DNA from: HKCCE3408 sp038530555 | GTDB taxonomy: Bacteria > Pseudomonadota > Alphaproteobacteria > Rhodobacterales > Rhodobacteraceae | Direction of reading: 5' to 3' | DNA length: 64,000 nt | Assembly: GCA_038530555.1 (NCBI GenBank) | Contig: JBCBCN010000001.1 | Location: 682,001 to 746,000 of the forward strand | Shown here: positions 42,340 through 51,811 of the stretch, in pieces | Numbering within the stretch: the stretch's first letter is position 1 | Layout of the letters: each line of letters opens with the position of its first letter | Notes under the pieces: model-generated | Seen by the model: the letters and a program-made list of their open reading frames with translations, nothing else | Database searches by the model: none | What the model was told of the DNA's origin: nothing | Position numbers and translations under genes: made by a program

Positions 42340-45300
42340 ATGGCCGAGTTTAACAAAATCCTCATCGCCAATCGCGGCGAGATTGCCATCCGCATTATGC
42401 GCGCTGCCAACGAATTGGGCAAACGCACAGTCGCGGTCTATGCCGAGGAGGACAAGCTCAGTCTGCATCGCTTCAAGGCAGATGAGGCCTACCGGATCGG
42501 CGAAGGTCTCGGGCCGGTTCAGGCCTATCTCGCCATCGACGAGATCATTCGCGTGGCCCGCGCGTGCGGCGCAGATGCGATCCATCCGGGCTATGGCCTG
42601 CTCAGCGAAAATCCCGACTTCGTCGATGCCTGTGCGGCCAATGACATCACCTTCATCGGGCCCAAGGCCGAAACCATGCGCGCGCTCGGCGACAAGGCCA
42701 GCGCACGTCAAGTGGCCATCGCCGCGGACGTGCCGGTGATCCCAGCCACAGGTGTTTTAGGCGACGATATGAAAGCCATCGCCAAAGAGGCCAAAGAGAT
42801 CGGATATCCCTTGATGCTCAAGGCATCTTGGGGCGGCGGCGGGCGCGGCATGCGCCCCATCGCGGGGCCCGACGAGCTTGAGGAGAAGGTGCTGGAGGGA
42901 CGGCGCGAGGCAGAGGCCGCCTTCGGCAATGGCGAGGGTTATCTGGAAAAGATGATCACCCGTGCCCGCCATGTCGAAGTGCAGATCCTCGGCGACAGCC
43001 ACGGCAATATTTACCACCTCTATGAGCGCGACTGCTCGGTCCAACGCCGCAACCAAAAGATCGTCGAACGCGCCCCCGCCCCTTACCTGTCGGAGGCACA
43101 GCGGGAGGAGATCTGCGCGCTAGGCCGGAAAATCTGCGCCCATGTGAATTACGAATGCGCAGGCACGGTCGAGTTCCTTATGGATATGGAAACCGGCGCC
43201 TTCTACTTCATCGAGGTCAATCCACGCGTCCAGGTCGAACATACGGTCACCGAAGAGGTCACCGGCATCGACATCGTGCGCGCCCAGATCCTGATCGCCG
43301 AGGGCAAAAGCCTGACCGAAGCCACCGGCGTGGCCAGCCAGTATGATGTCAAGCTCGACGGCCACGCCGTCCAGTGCCGGATCACGACCGAGGACCCGAC
43401 GAACAACTTCATCCCCGATTACGGGCGCATCACCGCCTATCGCGGGGCGACCGGCATGGGCATCCGGCTTGATGGAGGCACGGCCTATTCGGGCGCGGTA
43501 ATCACGCGCTACTACGACAGCCTGCTCGAAAAGGTCACCGCCTGGGCGCCGACGCCGGAGGCCGCGATTGCGCGCATGGACCGCGCCTTGCGGGAGTTTC
43601 GAATTCGCGGGGTCTCGACCAATATCGATTTCGTCGAGAACCTGCTGAAGCACCCGACCTTCACGAGCTATCAGTACCACACCAAATTCATCGATGAGAC
43701 GCCGGAGCTTTTCGAGTTCAAGCCGCGCCGCGACCGCGCCACCAAGATCTTGCGCTACATCGCCGATATCACCGTCAACGGCCATCCGGAGACCGAAGGC
43801 CGCCCAATGCCGCCCGCCGGCCTGAAGGAGCCGCGCGCCCCCAAACCCCGGACAGACACGCCCCCCAAAGGCACGCGCCACTTGCTCGACACCCAAGGCG
43901 CCAAAGCGGTGGCCGATTGGATGAAGGGCGAGACGCGGCTGCTGATCACCGACACGACGATGCGCGACGGGCACCAATCGCTTTTGGCCACGCGGATGCG
44001 CTCGATCGATATGATCAACGCCGCCCCCGCCTATGCCGCCAACCTGCCCGGGCTATTCAGCGTCGAATGCTGGGGCGGCGCGACGTTTGATGTGGCCTAT
44101 CGGTTCTTACAGGAATGCCCCTGGCAGCGGCTGCGCGACATCCGCGCAAAGATGCCCAATATCCTGACCCAGATGCTGCTCCGGGCGTCGAACGGCGTGG
44201 GCTACACCAATTACCCCGACAATGTGGTGAAGTTTTTCGTGGCCACCGCCGCCAGTTCGGGCGTCGATATCTTCCGCGTCTTCGACAGCCTCAACTGGGT
44301 CGAGAATATGCGCGTGGCGATGGATGCGGTCATCGAAAGCGGCAAAATCTGCGAAGGCACGATCTGCTACACCGGGGATATCCTCGATCCGTCCCGCGCC
44401 AAATACGATGTCAAATACTATGTCGATATGGCCAAAGAGCTGGAGAAGGCCGGTGCCCATGTCCTCGGGCTCAAGGATATGGCGGGCTTGCTAAAGCCGT
44501 CCGGCGCCGAAGTGCTGATCCCCGCGCTCAAGGATGCGGTCGATCTGCCCGTGCACTTCCACACCCATGACACGGCGGGCATCGCCTGCGCCACGATCCT
44601 GGCTGCCACCAAAGCGGGCGTTGACGCGGTCGATTGCGCCATGGACGCGCTTTCGGGCAATACTAGCCAGGCGACGCTCGGCACCATCGTTGAAGCGCTG
44701 GCCCATACCGAGCGGGATACCGGCCTCGATATCGGGGCGGTGCGGCAGATCTCGGATTATTGGGAGGCCGTGCGCTTTCATTACGCGGCCTTCGAGAGCG
44801 GCATGCAGGCCCCGGCCTCAGAGGTCTATCTCCACGAAATGCCCGGCGGGCAGTTTACCAATCTCAAGGCACAGGCACGGTCCCTGGGCCTGGAGGAGCG
44901 CTGGCACGAAGTGGCACAGGTTTACTCGGACGTGAACCAGATGTTCGGCGATATCGTGAAGGTGACACCGTCCTCCAAGGTCGTCGGTGATATGGCCCTG
45001 ATGATGGTGAGCCAGGGCCTGAGCCGCGCTGAGGTAGAAGACCCTGATGTTGATGTCGCCTTCCCCGACAGCGTGGTCGGCATGATGCGCGGTGATTTGG
45101 GGCAACCGCCAGGCGGCTTTCCCCAGGGCATCGTCGCCAAAGTGCTCAAGGACGAGACACCGAACCTGTCACGGCCCGGCGGGCACCTGCCCCCGGTGAA
45201 GCTCGAGGAAGTACGCGCTGAGCTGGCCGCTGAGCTTGAGATGGAGATCGATGACGAGGATCTGGCCGGATATCTGATGTATCCGAAGGTCTTCACCGAT

Positions 45301-45783
45301 TACGCGACACGCCATAAGGAATACGGCCCCGTCCGGGCCCTACCGACCCACACATACCTTTATGGTATGAAGCCGGGTCAGGAGATCGAGGCGGAGATCG
45401 ACCCCGGCGTGCGCCTGGTGATCCGCCTACAAGCGATGGGTGAGACCAACGAAGAAGGCGAGCGGCGGGTCTTTTTCGAGCTCAACGGCGCGCCTCGCAC
45501 GATCCGCGTGCCTGATCGCAAAGCGGCCGCCACAAGTGCGAAACGCGCCAAGGTCGAGGTCGGCAATCCGGCTCATGTCGGCGCACCGATGCCCGGTGTC
45601 GTCGCTTCGGTCGCGGCCACGTCCGGGCAAAAAGTCAGCCAGGGCGATCTGCTGCTGACGATTGAGGCGATGAAGATGGAGACCGGCATCCATGCCGACC
45701 GCGACGCCGTGGTTGCCGCGGTGCACGTGACACCCGGGGCGCAGATCGATGCCAAGGACTTGCTGGTCGAGCTTGAGGAATAG
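42340..45783 (+). CDS. pyc: Pyruvate carboxylase
   Basis: A biotin enzyme that carboxylates pyruvate to oxaloacetate, replenishing the TCA cycle. The 1147 residues follow the classical order: biotin carboxylase with KILIANRGEIAIRIMRAANE at the N-terminus and the ATP-grasp loop KASWGGGGRGMR; the carboxyltransferase barrel with TTMRDGHQSLLATRMR (metal-binding Asp); an allosteric/linker region; and a C-terminal biotinyl domain with IEAMKMETG, the biotinylated lysine being about residue 1112. It stands alone between intergenic regions. Confidence 0.98.
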   Translation: MAEFNKILIANRGEIAIRIMRAANELGKRTVAVYAEEDKLSLHRFKADEAYRIGEGLGPVQAYLAIDEIIRVARACGADAIHPGYGLLSENPDFVDACAANDITFIGPKAETMRALGDKASARQVAIAADVPVIPATGVLGDDMKAIAKEAKEIGYPLMLKASWGGGGRGMRPIAGPDELEEKVLEGRREAEAAFGNGEGYLEKMITRARHVEVQILGDSHGNIYHLYERDCSVQRRNQKIVERAPAPYLSEAQREEICALGRKICAHVNYECAGTVEFLMDMETGAFYFIEVNPRVQVEHTVTEEVTGIDIVRAQILIAEGKSLTEATGVASQYDVKLDGHAVQCRITTEDPTNNFIPDYGRITAYRGATGMGIRLDGGTAYSGAVITRYYDSLLEKVTAWAPTPEAAIARMDRALREFRIRGVSTNIDFVENLLKHPTFTSYQYHTKFIDETPELFEFKPRRDRATKILRYIADITVNGHPETEGRPMPPAGLKEPRAPKPRTDTPPKGTRHLLDTQGAKAVADWMKGETRLLITDTTMRDGHQSLLATRMRSIDMINAAPAYAANLPGLFSVECWGGATFDVAYRFLQECPWQRLRDIRAKMPNILTQMLLRASNGVGYTNYPDNVVKFFVATAASSGVDIFRVFDSLNWVENMRVAMDAVIESGKICEGTICYTGDILDPSRAKYDVKYYVDMAKELEKAGAHVLGLKDMAGLLKPSGAEVLIPALKDAVDLPVHFHTHDTAGIACATILAATKAGVDAVDCAMDALSGNTSQATLGTIVEALAHTERDTGLDIGAVRQISDYWEAVRFHYAAFESGMQAPASEVYLHEMPGGQFTNLKAQARSLGLEERWHEVAQVYSDVNQMFGDIVKVTPSSKVVGDMALMMVSQGLSRAEVEDPDVDVAFPDSVVGMMRGDLGQPPGGFPQGIVAKVLKDETPNLSRPGGHLPPVKLEEVRAELAAELEMEIDDEDLAGYLMYPKVFTDYATRHKEYGPVRALPTHTYLYGMKPGQEIEAEIDPGVRLVIRLQAMGETNEEGERRVFFELNGAPRTIRVPDRKAAATSAKRAKVEVGNPAHVGAPMPGVVASVAATSGQKVSQGDLLLTIEAMKMETGIHADRDAVVAAVHVTPGAQIDAKDLLVELEE

Positions 45784-46081
45784 CCCAGGTCCAGTCGTTC
45801 TGGCGCGTTGTTTTTGACGTCCCGAGTGCCGCGCATCTGCGATGATTCGTGGCGCGCGATGCGCGCGCTGGTTTCAAACCGCTTGATGCTTTCCGACCGA
45901 GAATTGTTTCGCAATTGCAAGGAAATAGCCGCCATAATTGTGGATTGATACCAAAGCCCACAACAATGGGTTGACCTTGAGAAACAAAGCGCCAGCGCCG
46001 TTCTCGGTCACGTCTTGTTCACCATAAGCCCGGCAAAGCCTCGCCCCATAGCTGCCATATTCACAGCGAATATTTCGGCCC

Positions 46082-46771
46082 ATGGAACAAGTTCGCTCTT
46101 ACACTGCTCGTTTTTACGCCGATGATCACGGCGCGGTCTCCGTCGATTGGGTCGTGCTTTCGGCGGCCCTGGTTGGGTTGGGCATCGCCGTATTGGGCGT
46201 GACATCGACCGGTGTGAACGATTTGGCCAACGAAACCGCCGATGAAATCGCAAGCACAGAACTTCGCTATCGCTTCGGGTTCACTTCCGCACTGTTCGAC
46301 AGCGATTTCGGCAGTGGTGCGGCGGGCTGGTTTGGCGGCAACGTCGTGAACCTGCCCGGCTTTGGCGATGTTCTACAGATCGCGGGCGGTCAATTTGCGG
46401 AAATGCAGGTGATGGTACCTGCGGGCGCCGGAAGCGCTACAATTTCGTTCGATATGATCGCCGCAGACGACCTCGATGGCGATCAGGCGACGGTCTATGT
46501 CAACGGCCAAGCCGTCTCGATCTACAGCGACAACCACGGCAATGTCTCGATCTCGGGCAATGCGCCTCCGGGCATCAGCGTTAGTGTGGATCAGCACTAC
46601 GAAAATCGTGCAGTCGGTGCGGGCACGCATGGCTCGGACAGCCGGGCAACATACACGATCACGGTCGATGATCCCGGCTCCTCACTGACCTTCGGCGTTG
46701 GCTCGAACGCGAATGACGGCATCGGCGATGAGTTTTACGCGATCGACGACGTCTCGATCAGCGCCAGCTAG
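46082..46771 (+). CDS. Flp-pilin-like N-terminus fused to an extracellular beta-rich domain
   Basis: A 229-residue protein of unknown function. The first 45 residues, with DDHGAVSVDWVVLSAALVG and a continuing hydrophobic helix, resemble Flp/Tad pilin-like proteins (short basic leader, acidic 'DE-GA' turn, one membrane helix). The remainder is Gly/Asp/Ser-rich and polar, with LFDSDFGSGAAGWFGG, SFDMIAADDLDGDQATVYVN and a final FYAIDDVSIS, as in secreted carbohydrate-binding-like beta sandwiches. It is probably anchored or secreted. No ribosome site stands out. The 298 bp before it contain no gene that I can support. Confidence 0.7.
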   Translation: MEQVRSYTARFYADDHGAVSVDWVVLSAALVGLGIAVLGVTSTGVNDLANETADEIASTELRYRFGFTSALFDSDFGSGAAGWFGGNVVNLPGFGDVLQIAGGQFAEMQVMVPAGAGSATISFDMIAADDLDGDQATVYVNGQAVSIYSDNHGNVSISGNAPPGISVSVDQHYENRAVGAGTHGSDSRATYTITVDDPGSSLTFGVGSNANDGIGDEFYAIDDVSISAS

Positions 46772-46876
46772 CAGTTAAATTTTTTAGCAAGCCAAGAGCG
46801 CCACGTCGTTGATGAAAAGGCGCGGATTTTCTCTTGCAGCCCACGTGCGAGCCGCCTAAACAGCGCGCTATCGGAT

Positions 46877-46951
46877 GCGGGCGTAGCTCAGGGGTAGAGC
46901 ATTACCTTGCCAAGGTAAGGGTCGTGAGTTCGAATCTCATCGCCCGCTCCA
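46877..46951 (+). tRNA. tRNA-Gly (GCC anticodon)
   Basis: A full cloverleaf: acceptor GCGGGCG (46877-46883) with CGCCCGC (46941-46947), D arm with GTAGCTCAGGGGTAGAGC, anticodon GCC at 46909-46911, T arm GTGAGTTCGAATCTCAT, discriminator T and an encoded CCA (46949-46951). A terminator follows directly. Confidence 0.97.
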
Positions 46952-46955
46952 GATC

Positions 46956-46991
46956 AAAAAGGCCTCTGCTGGATGAGCAGAGGCCTTTTTT
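46956..46991 (+). terminator. Rho-independent terminator after tRNA-Gly
   Basis: AAAAAGGCCTCTGCT (46956-46970) pairs with AGCAGAGGCCTTTTT around GGATG, ending in a T run. It works for the tRNA and, being nearly symmetrical with A and T tails, may also serve the convergent MFS gene, whose stop is 27 bp away. Confidence 0.9.
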
Positions 46992-47018
46992 GTTGTGCGA
47001 ATGGTGTGCGGATCTCCC

Positions 47019-48320
47019 TCAGGCTGACGACACTTCGTGTTTTTTGATCCGCCCGAGCAGAACGAGTGCTACTGCCGTCACCGCGACACCCGAAAGCAGG
47101 TAAAGCGCCATCGCCCAGATGCCGAACCAGGCGGTGAGTGTTAGACCAACCAGGGGGGCGAAGGCCGCGCCGACGATCCAGCTCAGATTGGTAGACAGCG
47201 CGGTGCCAGAATAGCGGAAGCGCGGAGGATATCGGTTGGGCACAATCGCGCTGGCCTGGCCATAAGCGAGGCCCAGAACGGCAAAGCCGAACAAAATGTA
47301 GAGCGCCGGATTGGTGTCGAGCGACGGCAGCGTCAGACACAAAAGCGGGATCAGTGCGATAGAGGTCCATAGGACCGACCGCTTGTGATATCGGTCCGCC
47401 AGCACCCCTGACAACACGACCGTGAAGGCCGCGATGACGCCTCCAATAAATTGCAGCAGCAATATGTAATCGATTGCAATTTCAGGCGTGTAGAGCGTTG
47501 CATAGGCCAGCGGGAACACGGTGACCATGTGAAAGAGCGCGTAGCTCGCCAGAGGCATCATCGTCGACAACACCACCGGCCGCCATTGCGTGCGCACCAT
47601 CTCGACAAACGGCGCGGATTTGAAGGTGTGCGGATCGGCGCCGAAATCGGTTTGAAGCAAGCGCAGGCGCGCGAAGAGCGAGACGATATTTACCGCCAGA
47701 ACCGCGAAGAAGGCAAAGCGCCAGCCGTAATTCATAAATTCATCGGGCGTGAGAAATCCGGTCAGCACATAAAAGAGCGATCCGGCCACGATAAAGCCGA
47801 TCGGTCCGCCAAGCTGCGGCACCATCGCATAGAGGCCCTTGCGGTGCTTTGGCGCGGCGTTTTGGAGTTGCAGGGTAATCCCGTCCCAAGCTCCGCCCAG
47901 ACCGATGCCTTGTAGGATGCGCAACCCGGCAAGCAGCGCGGGGGCAAGCCAGCCGATCTGCTCATAGCCCGGCAGCAGACCGATCGCGACGGTTGCCGTA
48001 CCCAGAAGGAACAGAGCGCCAGAGATTTTTCCTATCTTGCCGATCTTTTTTTGCAACTTCCGTCCAGCCATCGATGCGAAGGGACGCACGATGAAGGCGA
48101 GCGCGAAAAGCGCGAAGGCCGCCATTGTTCCCTGCACGGGATCAAGGAAGGGGAAGAATATAGTTGGAAAAACCAAGGCCGATGCGATGGCATAGACGAA
48201 AAAACCAAAGAAATCAGTCACTCGCGCCATGACAACGGTGGTGACGACCTCGTCGAGCGACACCGCCTGGATCTGCATTTCCGTGCTGTCATCGGGCTGC
48301 GTTGTCAGTGCGTCTGCCAT
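47019..48320 (-). CDS. MFS transporter, metabolite:H+ symporter (MHS) type
   Basis: A 433-residue inner-membrane transporter with 12 hydrophobic segments. The segments DFFGFFVYAIASALVFPTIF and LRILQGIGLGGAWDGITLQL are typical of the MHS group (shikimate, proline/betaine, citrate-type symporters), although the usual helix 2-3 loop is diverged here (ASMAGRKLQKKIGKIGK). The substrate is unknown. It is divergent from cyoA and converges with tRNA-Gly. Confidence 0.85.
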   Translation of the reverse strand: MADALTTQPDDSTEMQIQAVSLDEVVTTVVMARVTDFFGFFVYAIASALVFPTIFFPFLDPVQGTMAAFALFALAFIVRPFASMAGRKLQKKIGKIGKISGALFLLGTATVAIGLLPGYEQIGWLAPALLAGLRILQGIGLGGAWDGITLQLQNAAPKHRKGLYAMVPQLGGPIGFIVAGSLFYVLTGFLTPDEFMNYGWRFAFFAVLAVNIVSLFARLRLLQTDFGADPHTFKSAPFVEMVRTQWRPVVLSTMMPLASYALFHMVTVFPLAYATLYTPEIAIDYILLLQFIGGVIAAFTVVLSGVLADRYHKRSVLWTSIALIPLLCLTLPSLDTNPALYILFGFAVLGLAYGQASAIVPNRYPPRFRYSGTALSTNLSWIVGAAFAPLVGLTLTAWFGIWAMALYLLSGVAVTAVALVLLGRIKKHEVSSA

Positions 48321-48424
48321 ATCGGCTCCTTTGTTCGGGGCTGCCGCGTCGCGATGGGCAAGATATGGAGCGCGACTGTACTGTGTCTAGGCTGCGGGCG
48401 GACTGTGCCATTCTGCTGCAGCGC

Positions 48425-48477
48425 GGCACCTTGTATCATAGGAAAGCGGTTAAGGTCGGCTTAACTACCGAGGTGCC
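48425..48477. promoter_or_regulatory. Nested dyads with a CtrA-like TTAA-N7-TTAA site upstream of cyoA
   Basis: TTAA-GGTCGGC-TTAA (48450-48464) matches the CtrA consensus and is also an inverted repeat (GTTAAG/CTTAAC). It sits inside a second inverted repeat, GGCACCT (48425-48431) / AGGTGCC (48471-48477). The block is 77-129 bp upstream of the cyoA start in the divergent gap with the MHS transporter. Confidence 0.45.
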
Positions 48478-48553
48478 AAGACGCGGTGACCGAAACCTGC
48501 GACCGGACATCGCACAACCTGTTTGGTGCAAAGCGGTGAGCTACTTTTACGTC

Positions 48554-49738
48554 ATGAAAAGAATTCGTTGGATCCTCCTCGGGCTTGCGACAGCGATACT
48601 GTCGGGCTGCAACCTCGTCACCCTGAACCCGGCCGGGGATGTCGCCGCCCAACAGGGTGATTTGATCATCTATGCGACCGTGCTCATGTGCATTGTGATT
48701 ATCCCGGTGATTGCGCTGACTTTGTTTTTCGCCTGGCACTACCGATCGAGCAATGACGAGGCTCGGTATGAGCCTGACTGGGACCATTCGATCAGCCTTG
48801 AGATCGTGGTGTGGGCCGTGCCCTTGGCGATCATTATCTGCCTTGCGGGCCTGACTTGGGTGGCGACGCACCGCCTCGATCCCTATGCCGATTTGCGCCG
48901 CATCTCGGCCGATCAGCCGATTGATCCGAGCGTCGAGCCGATGACCGTCTACGCCGTGGCGATGGATTGGAAATGGGCCTTTATCTACCCCGAGCTTGGC
49001 ATTGCGACCGTGAACGAGGCGGCCGTCATCGTCGACCGCCCGGTCGAGTGGAAGATCAGCTCAACCACTGTGATGAACGCCTTTTTCGTGCCGGACATGG
49101 CCGGAATGATTTATGCGATGGCCGGAATGGAGACAGAGCTCAACGGTGTTTTGAATGCGTCGGGCACATATCGCGGCTTTTCTGGACAGTATTCGGGAGC
49201 GGGCTTCAGCCACATGAATTTCGAGCTGCACGCCTATGATACGCAGGAAGAATTTGACGCCTGGGTCGCGCAAGTCCGCGATGGCGCGGAGGATATGCTG
49301 ACACGGGAGACTTTCGTGGCGCTCGATGTGCCCACTGTCGATCACCCCGTGACCTATTTCAACGGCGTCGCTGATGGACTTTGGAACCGCATCATCAACC
49401 AGTGCGTAGGCGAGGATCGTCTGTGCATGGAAGATATGATGATGGTGGATGCCTTGGGCGGCGGTGGGCTTGAGGGCCTTTGGAACCGTCAGGCGTTCCT
49501 GGGCATTTGTTCCGAGGAAGACCCGGCAATGTTCCTGGCGCTGCTGCGGCCCGAACTACGCGAAGAGCGAGGCGCCGAGATCCTGCGCGCGGGATTTGAT
49601 TATGAGGTCGACCTGCCCGCCGATGAGCCGCCGCCATTGCCGCCGCTGGCCGCGCTATCCAGCCCGCCGGACCCGATGCCCTCGGCCCTGCCGCAATCGC
49701 GCGTGCAGCAGCTACCGACCAACACCTCCCTTAATTGA
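48554..49738 (+). CDS. cyoA: Cytochrome bo3-type ubiquinol oxidase subunit II
   Basis: The lipoprotein subunit of a haem-copper quinol oxidase. ATG 48554 gives 394 residues with a lipobox LSGC (Cys19), two membrane helices (LIIYATVLMCIVIIPVIALT and LEIVVWAVPLAIIICLAGL) and a periplasmic cupredoxin domain. The CuA cysteines of cytochrome c oxidases are absent (for example FSGQYSGAGFSHMNF), as expected for a quinol oxidase. The C-terminal 120 residues and the Pro-rich tail are longer than in E. coli CyoA. The longer frame from 48302 is not credible. Confidence 0.95.
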   Translation: MKRIRWILLGLATAILSGCNLVTLNPAGDVAAQQGDLIIYATVLMCIVIIPVIALTLFFAWHYRSSNDEARYEPDWDHSISLEIVVWAVPLAIIICLAGLTWVATHRLDPYADLRRISADQPIDPSVEPMTVYAVAMDWKWAFIYPELGIATVNEAAVIVDRPVEWKISSTTVMNAFFVPDMAGMIYAMAGMETELNGVLNASGTYRGFSGQYSGAGFSHMNFELHAYDTQEEFDAWVAQVRDGAEDMLTRETFVALDVPTVDHPVTYFNGVADGLWNRIINQCVGEDRLCMEDMMMVDALGGGGLEGLWNRQAFLGICSEEDPAMFLALLRPELREERGAEILRAGFDYEVDLPADEPPPLPPLAALSSPPDPMPSALPQSRVQQLPTNTSLN

Positions 49739-49754
49739 GCTGAGCTGACAGGCC

Positions 49755-51806
49755 ATGACCTTTCTCCCCCTCGCCTCACCCGCCGGTCATTCCGGCCCGA
49801 CCGGCATCCACCCGTTCTGGGGCAAGCTGGATTGGACGATCTTCCCGTTCTACGATCCGGTGATCTTCACCACCTTTATTCTGGTGTGCATCGGCGGCGC
49901 CGCCATGGTGGGCGCGCTGACCTATTACCGGCTCTGGGGCTATCTCTGGCACGAATGGTTCACTTCGATCGACCACAAGAAGATCGGTATCATGTACATG
50001 GTTCTCGGACTAGTGATGCTGATGCGTGGCTTTGCCGACGCGATCTTGATGCGGATCCATCAGGCGCTCGCGGCGAATGGCGGCGACGGGTATCTCGACG
50101 CCCACCACTACGATCAGATCTTTACCGCCCACGGCATGATCATGATCTTCTTCGTGGCGATGCCGCTGGTTGTGGGTCTGATGAACTATGTCGTGCCGCT
50201 GCAAATCGGCGCGCGCGACGTGGCCTTTCCCTTCCTCAACAATTTCAGCTTTTGGCTCACCACCTCGGGCGCGCTTCTTGTGATGATTTCGCTGTTTATC
50301 GGGGAGTTTGCGACGACCGGCTGGCTGGCCTATCCGCCCCTATCGGGACCAGAATATAGCCCCAGCGTCGGCATGGACTACTATCTCTGGTCGCTCAATA
50401 TCGCGGGCATCGGCACGACGCTGTCGGGCATCAACCTGGTGGTGACCATCGTCAAGATGCGCGCGCCGGGCATGGGCTGGATGAAGATGCCGATCTTCAC
50501 CTGGACCTCGTTTTGCTCGAACGTCCTGATCGTGGCGACTTTCCCAGTGCTGACCGCGACCCTCGCCCTGCTGACCGCTGACCGCTACCTCGGAACGGCC
50601 TTCTTCAACACCGAGTTCGGTGGCAATCCGATGATGTATGTGAACCTCATCTGGATCTGGGGCCACCCGGAGGTCTACATCCTCATTCTGCCGCTCTTCG
50701 GGGTCTATTCCGAGATCGTGCCGACCTTCACCGGCAAGCGGCTCTTCGGCTATACCTCGATGGTCTACGCGACCTGCGTGATCATGATTTTGAGCTACAT
50801 CGTCTGGCTCCACCACTTCTTTACGATGGGTGCGGGCGCGAGCGTGAACTCGTTTTTCGGGATCGCCACGATGGTCATATCAATCCCGACCGGGGCGAAG
50901 CTCTTTAATTGGCTATTCACCATGTACAAAGGTCGGATCCAGTTCACGACGCCCATGATGTGGACCATCGGCTTTATGGTGACCTTTACCATTGGCGGGA
51001 CGACCGGCGTCCTTCTGGCCGTGCCGCCGGCGGATTACGTGCTGCACAACTCGCTCTTCCTGGTGGCGCATTTCCACAATGCGATCATCGGCGGCGTGGT
51101 CTTCGGCCTGTTTGCGGCGATGGTCTATTGGTTCCCCAAGGCCTTTGGCTTCCGCCTCGTCGAAGGCTGGGGCAAGGCGAGCTTCTGGTTCTGGATCACC
51201 GGCTTCTGGCTGGCCTTCATGCCGCTCTATATCATTGGCCTGATGGGCGCGACGCGCCGCCTGAGCCAGTTCGAAGACACGGCCTGGGGCATCTATTTCA
51301 CCGTCGCCTTGGTCGGCGCGCTTTTCGTGGCGGCTGGGATCGCGTGCTTCCTTATCCAAATCGGTGTCTCGATCTGGAAGCGGGAAGAGCTGCGCGACAC
51401 GACGGGCGATCCGTGGAACGGCCGCACGCTGGAATGGTCCACCTCCTCACCGCCTCCGCATTACAACTTTGCCTTCACCCCGCGCGTTTATGAGGTCGAT
51501 GCCTGGGCGCACATGAAAGCCAACGGCTATGAGCGTAAAACCGACGGCTACACGCCGATCCACATGCCGCGCTACACGGCCACGGGGATCGTTTTGTCGG
51601 GCATCATGACGGTGATGGGTTTCGCGCTGGTCTGGCATGTCTATTGGCTGGCCGCTGTGACCCTGGCCGCGTCGATCGCCTACGGCATCGCGCATACCTT
51701 CAACTATGACCGTGACTATTACGTGGATGTGGACGAAGTGCGCGAGACCGAGAAGGCGCGGAGCAGGCTTCTGGCCGGTGGCCGCGACCTGGAGGCGGCG
51801 GAGTAA
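49755..51806 (+). CDS. cyoB: Cytochrome bo3-type ubiquinol oxidase subunit I
   Basis: The catalytic haem-copper subunit; it reduces O2 to water and pumps protons. The 683-residue product has about 15 membrane helices. FTAHGMIMIFFVAMP carries a haem ligand, WGHPEVYILILPLFGVYSEI holds the CuB His-Tyr pair, HHFFTMG the other CuB histidines, and HFHNAIIGG the remaining haem ligands. It is 16 bp after cyoA and 5 bp before cyoC, in one operon. Confidence 0.98.
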   Translation: MTFLPLASPAGHSGPTGIHPFWGKLDWTIFPFYDPVIFTTFILVCIGGAAMVGALTYYRLWGYLWHEWFTSIDHKKIGIMYMVLGLVMLMRGFADAILMRIHQALAANGGDGYLDAHHYDQIFTAHGMIMIFFVAMPLVVGLMNYVVPLQIGARDVAFPFLNNFSFWLTTSGALLVMISLFIGEFATTGWLAYPPLSGPEYSPSVGMDYYLWSLNIAGIGTTLSGINLVVTIVKMRAPGMGWMKMPIFTWTSFCSNVLIVATFPVLTATLALLTADRYLGTAFFNTEFGGNPMMYVNLIWIWGHPEVYILILPLFGVYSEIVPTFTGKRLFGYTSMVYATCVIMILSYIVWLHHFFTMGAGASVNSFFGIATMVISIPTGAKLFNWLFTMYKGRIQFTTPMMWTIGFMVTFTIGGTTGVLLAVPPADYVLHNSLFLVAHFHNAIIGGVVFGLFAAMVYWFPKAFGFRLVEGWGKASFWFWITGFWLAFMPLYIIGLMGATRRLSQFEDTAWGIYFTVALVGALFVAAGIACFLIQIGVSIWKREELRDTTGDPWNGRTLEWSTSSPPPHYNFAFTPRVYEVDAWAHMKANGYERKTDGYTPIHMPRYTATGIVLSGIMTVMGFALVWHVYWLAAVTLAASIAYGIAHTFNYDRDYYVDVDEVRETEKARSRLLAGGRDLEAAE

Positions 51807-51811
51807 CGGCC

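Noticed and set aside
48302..48553. N-terminal extension of cyoA from 48302
   Set aside because: The extension overlaps the divergent transporter start and the dyad region, and the lipoprotein signal peptide begins at 48554.
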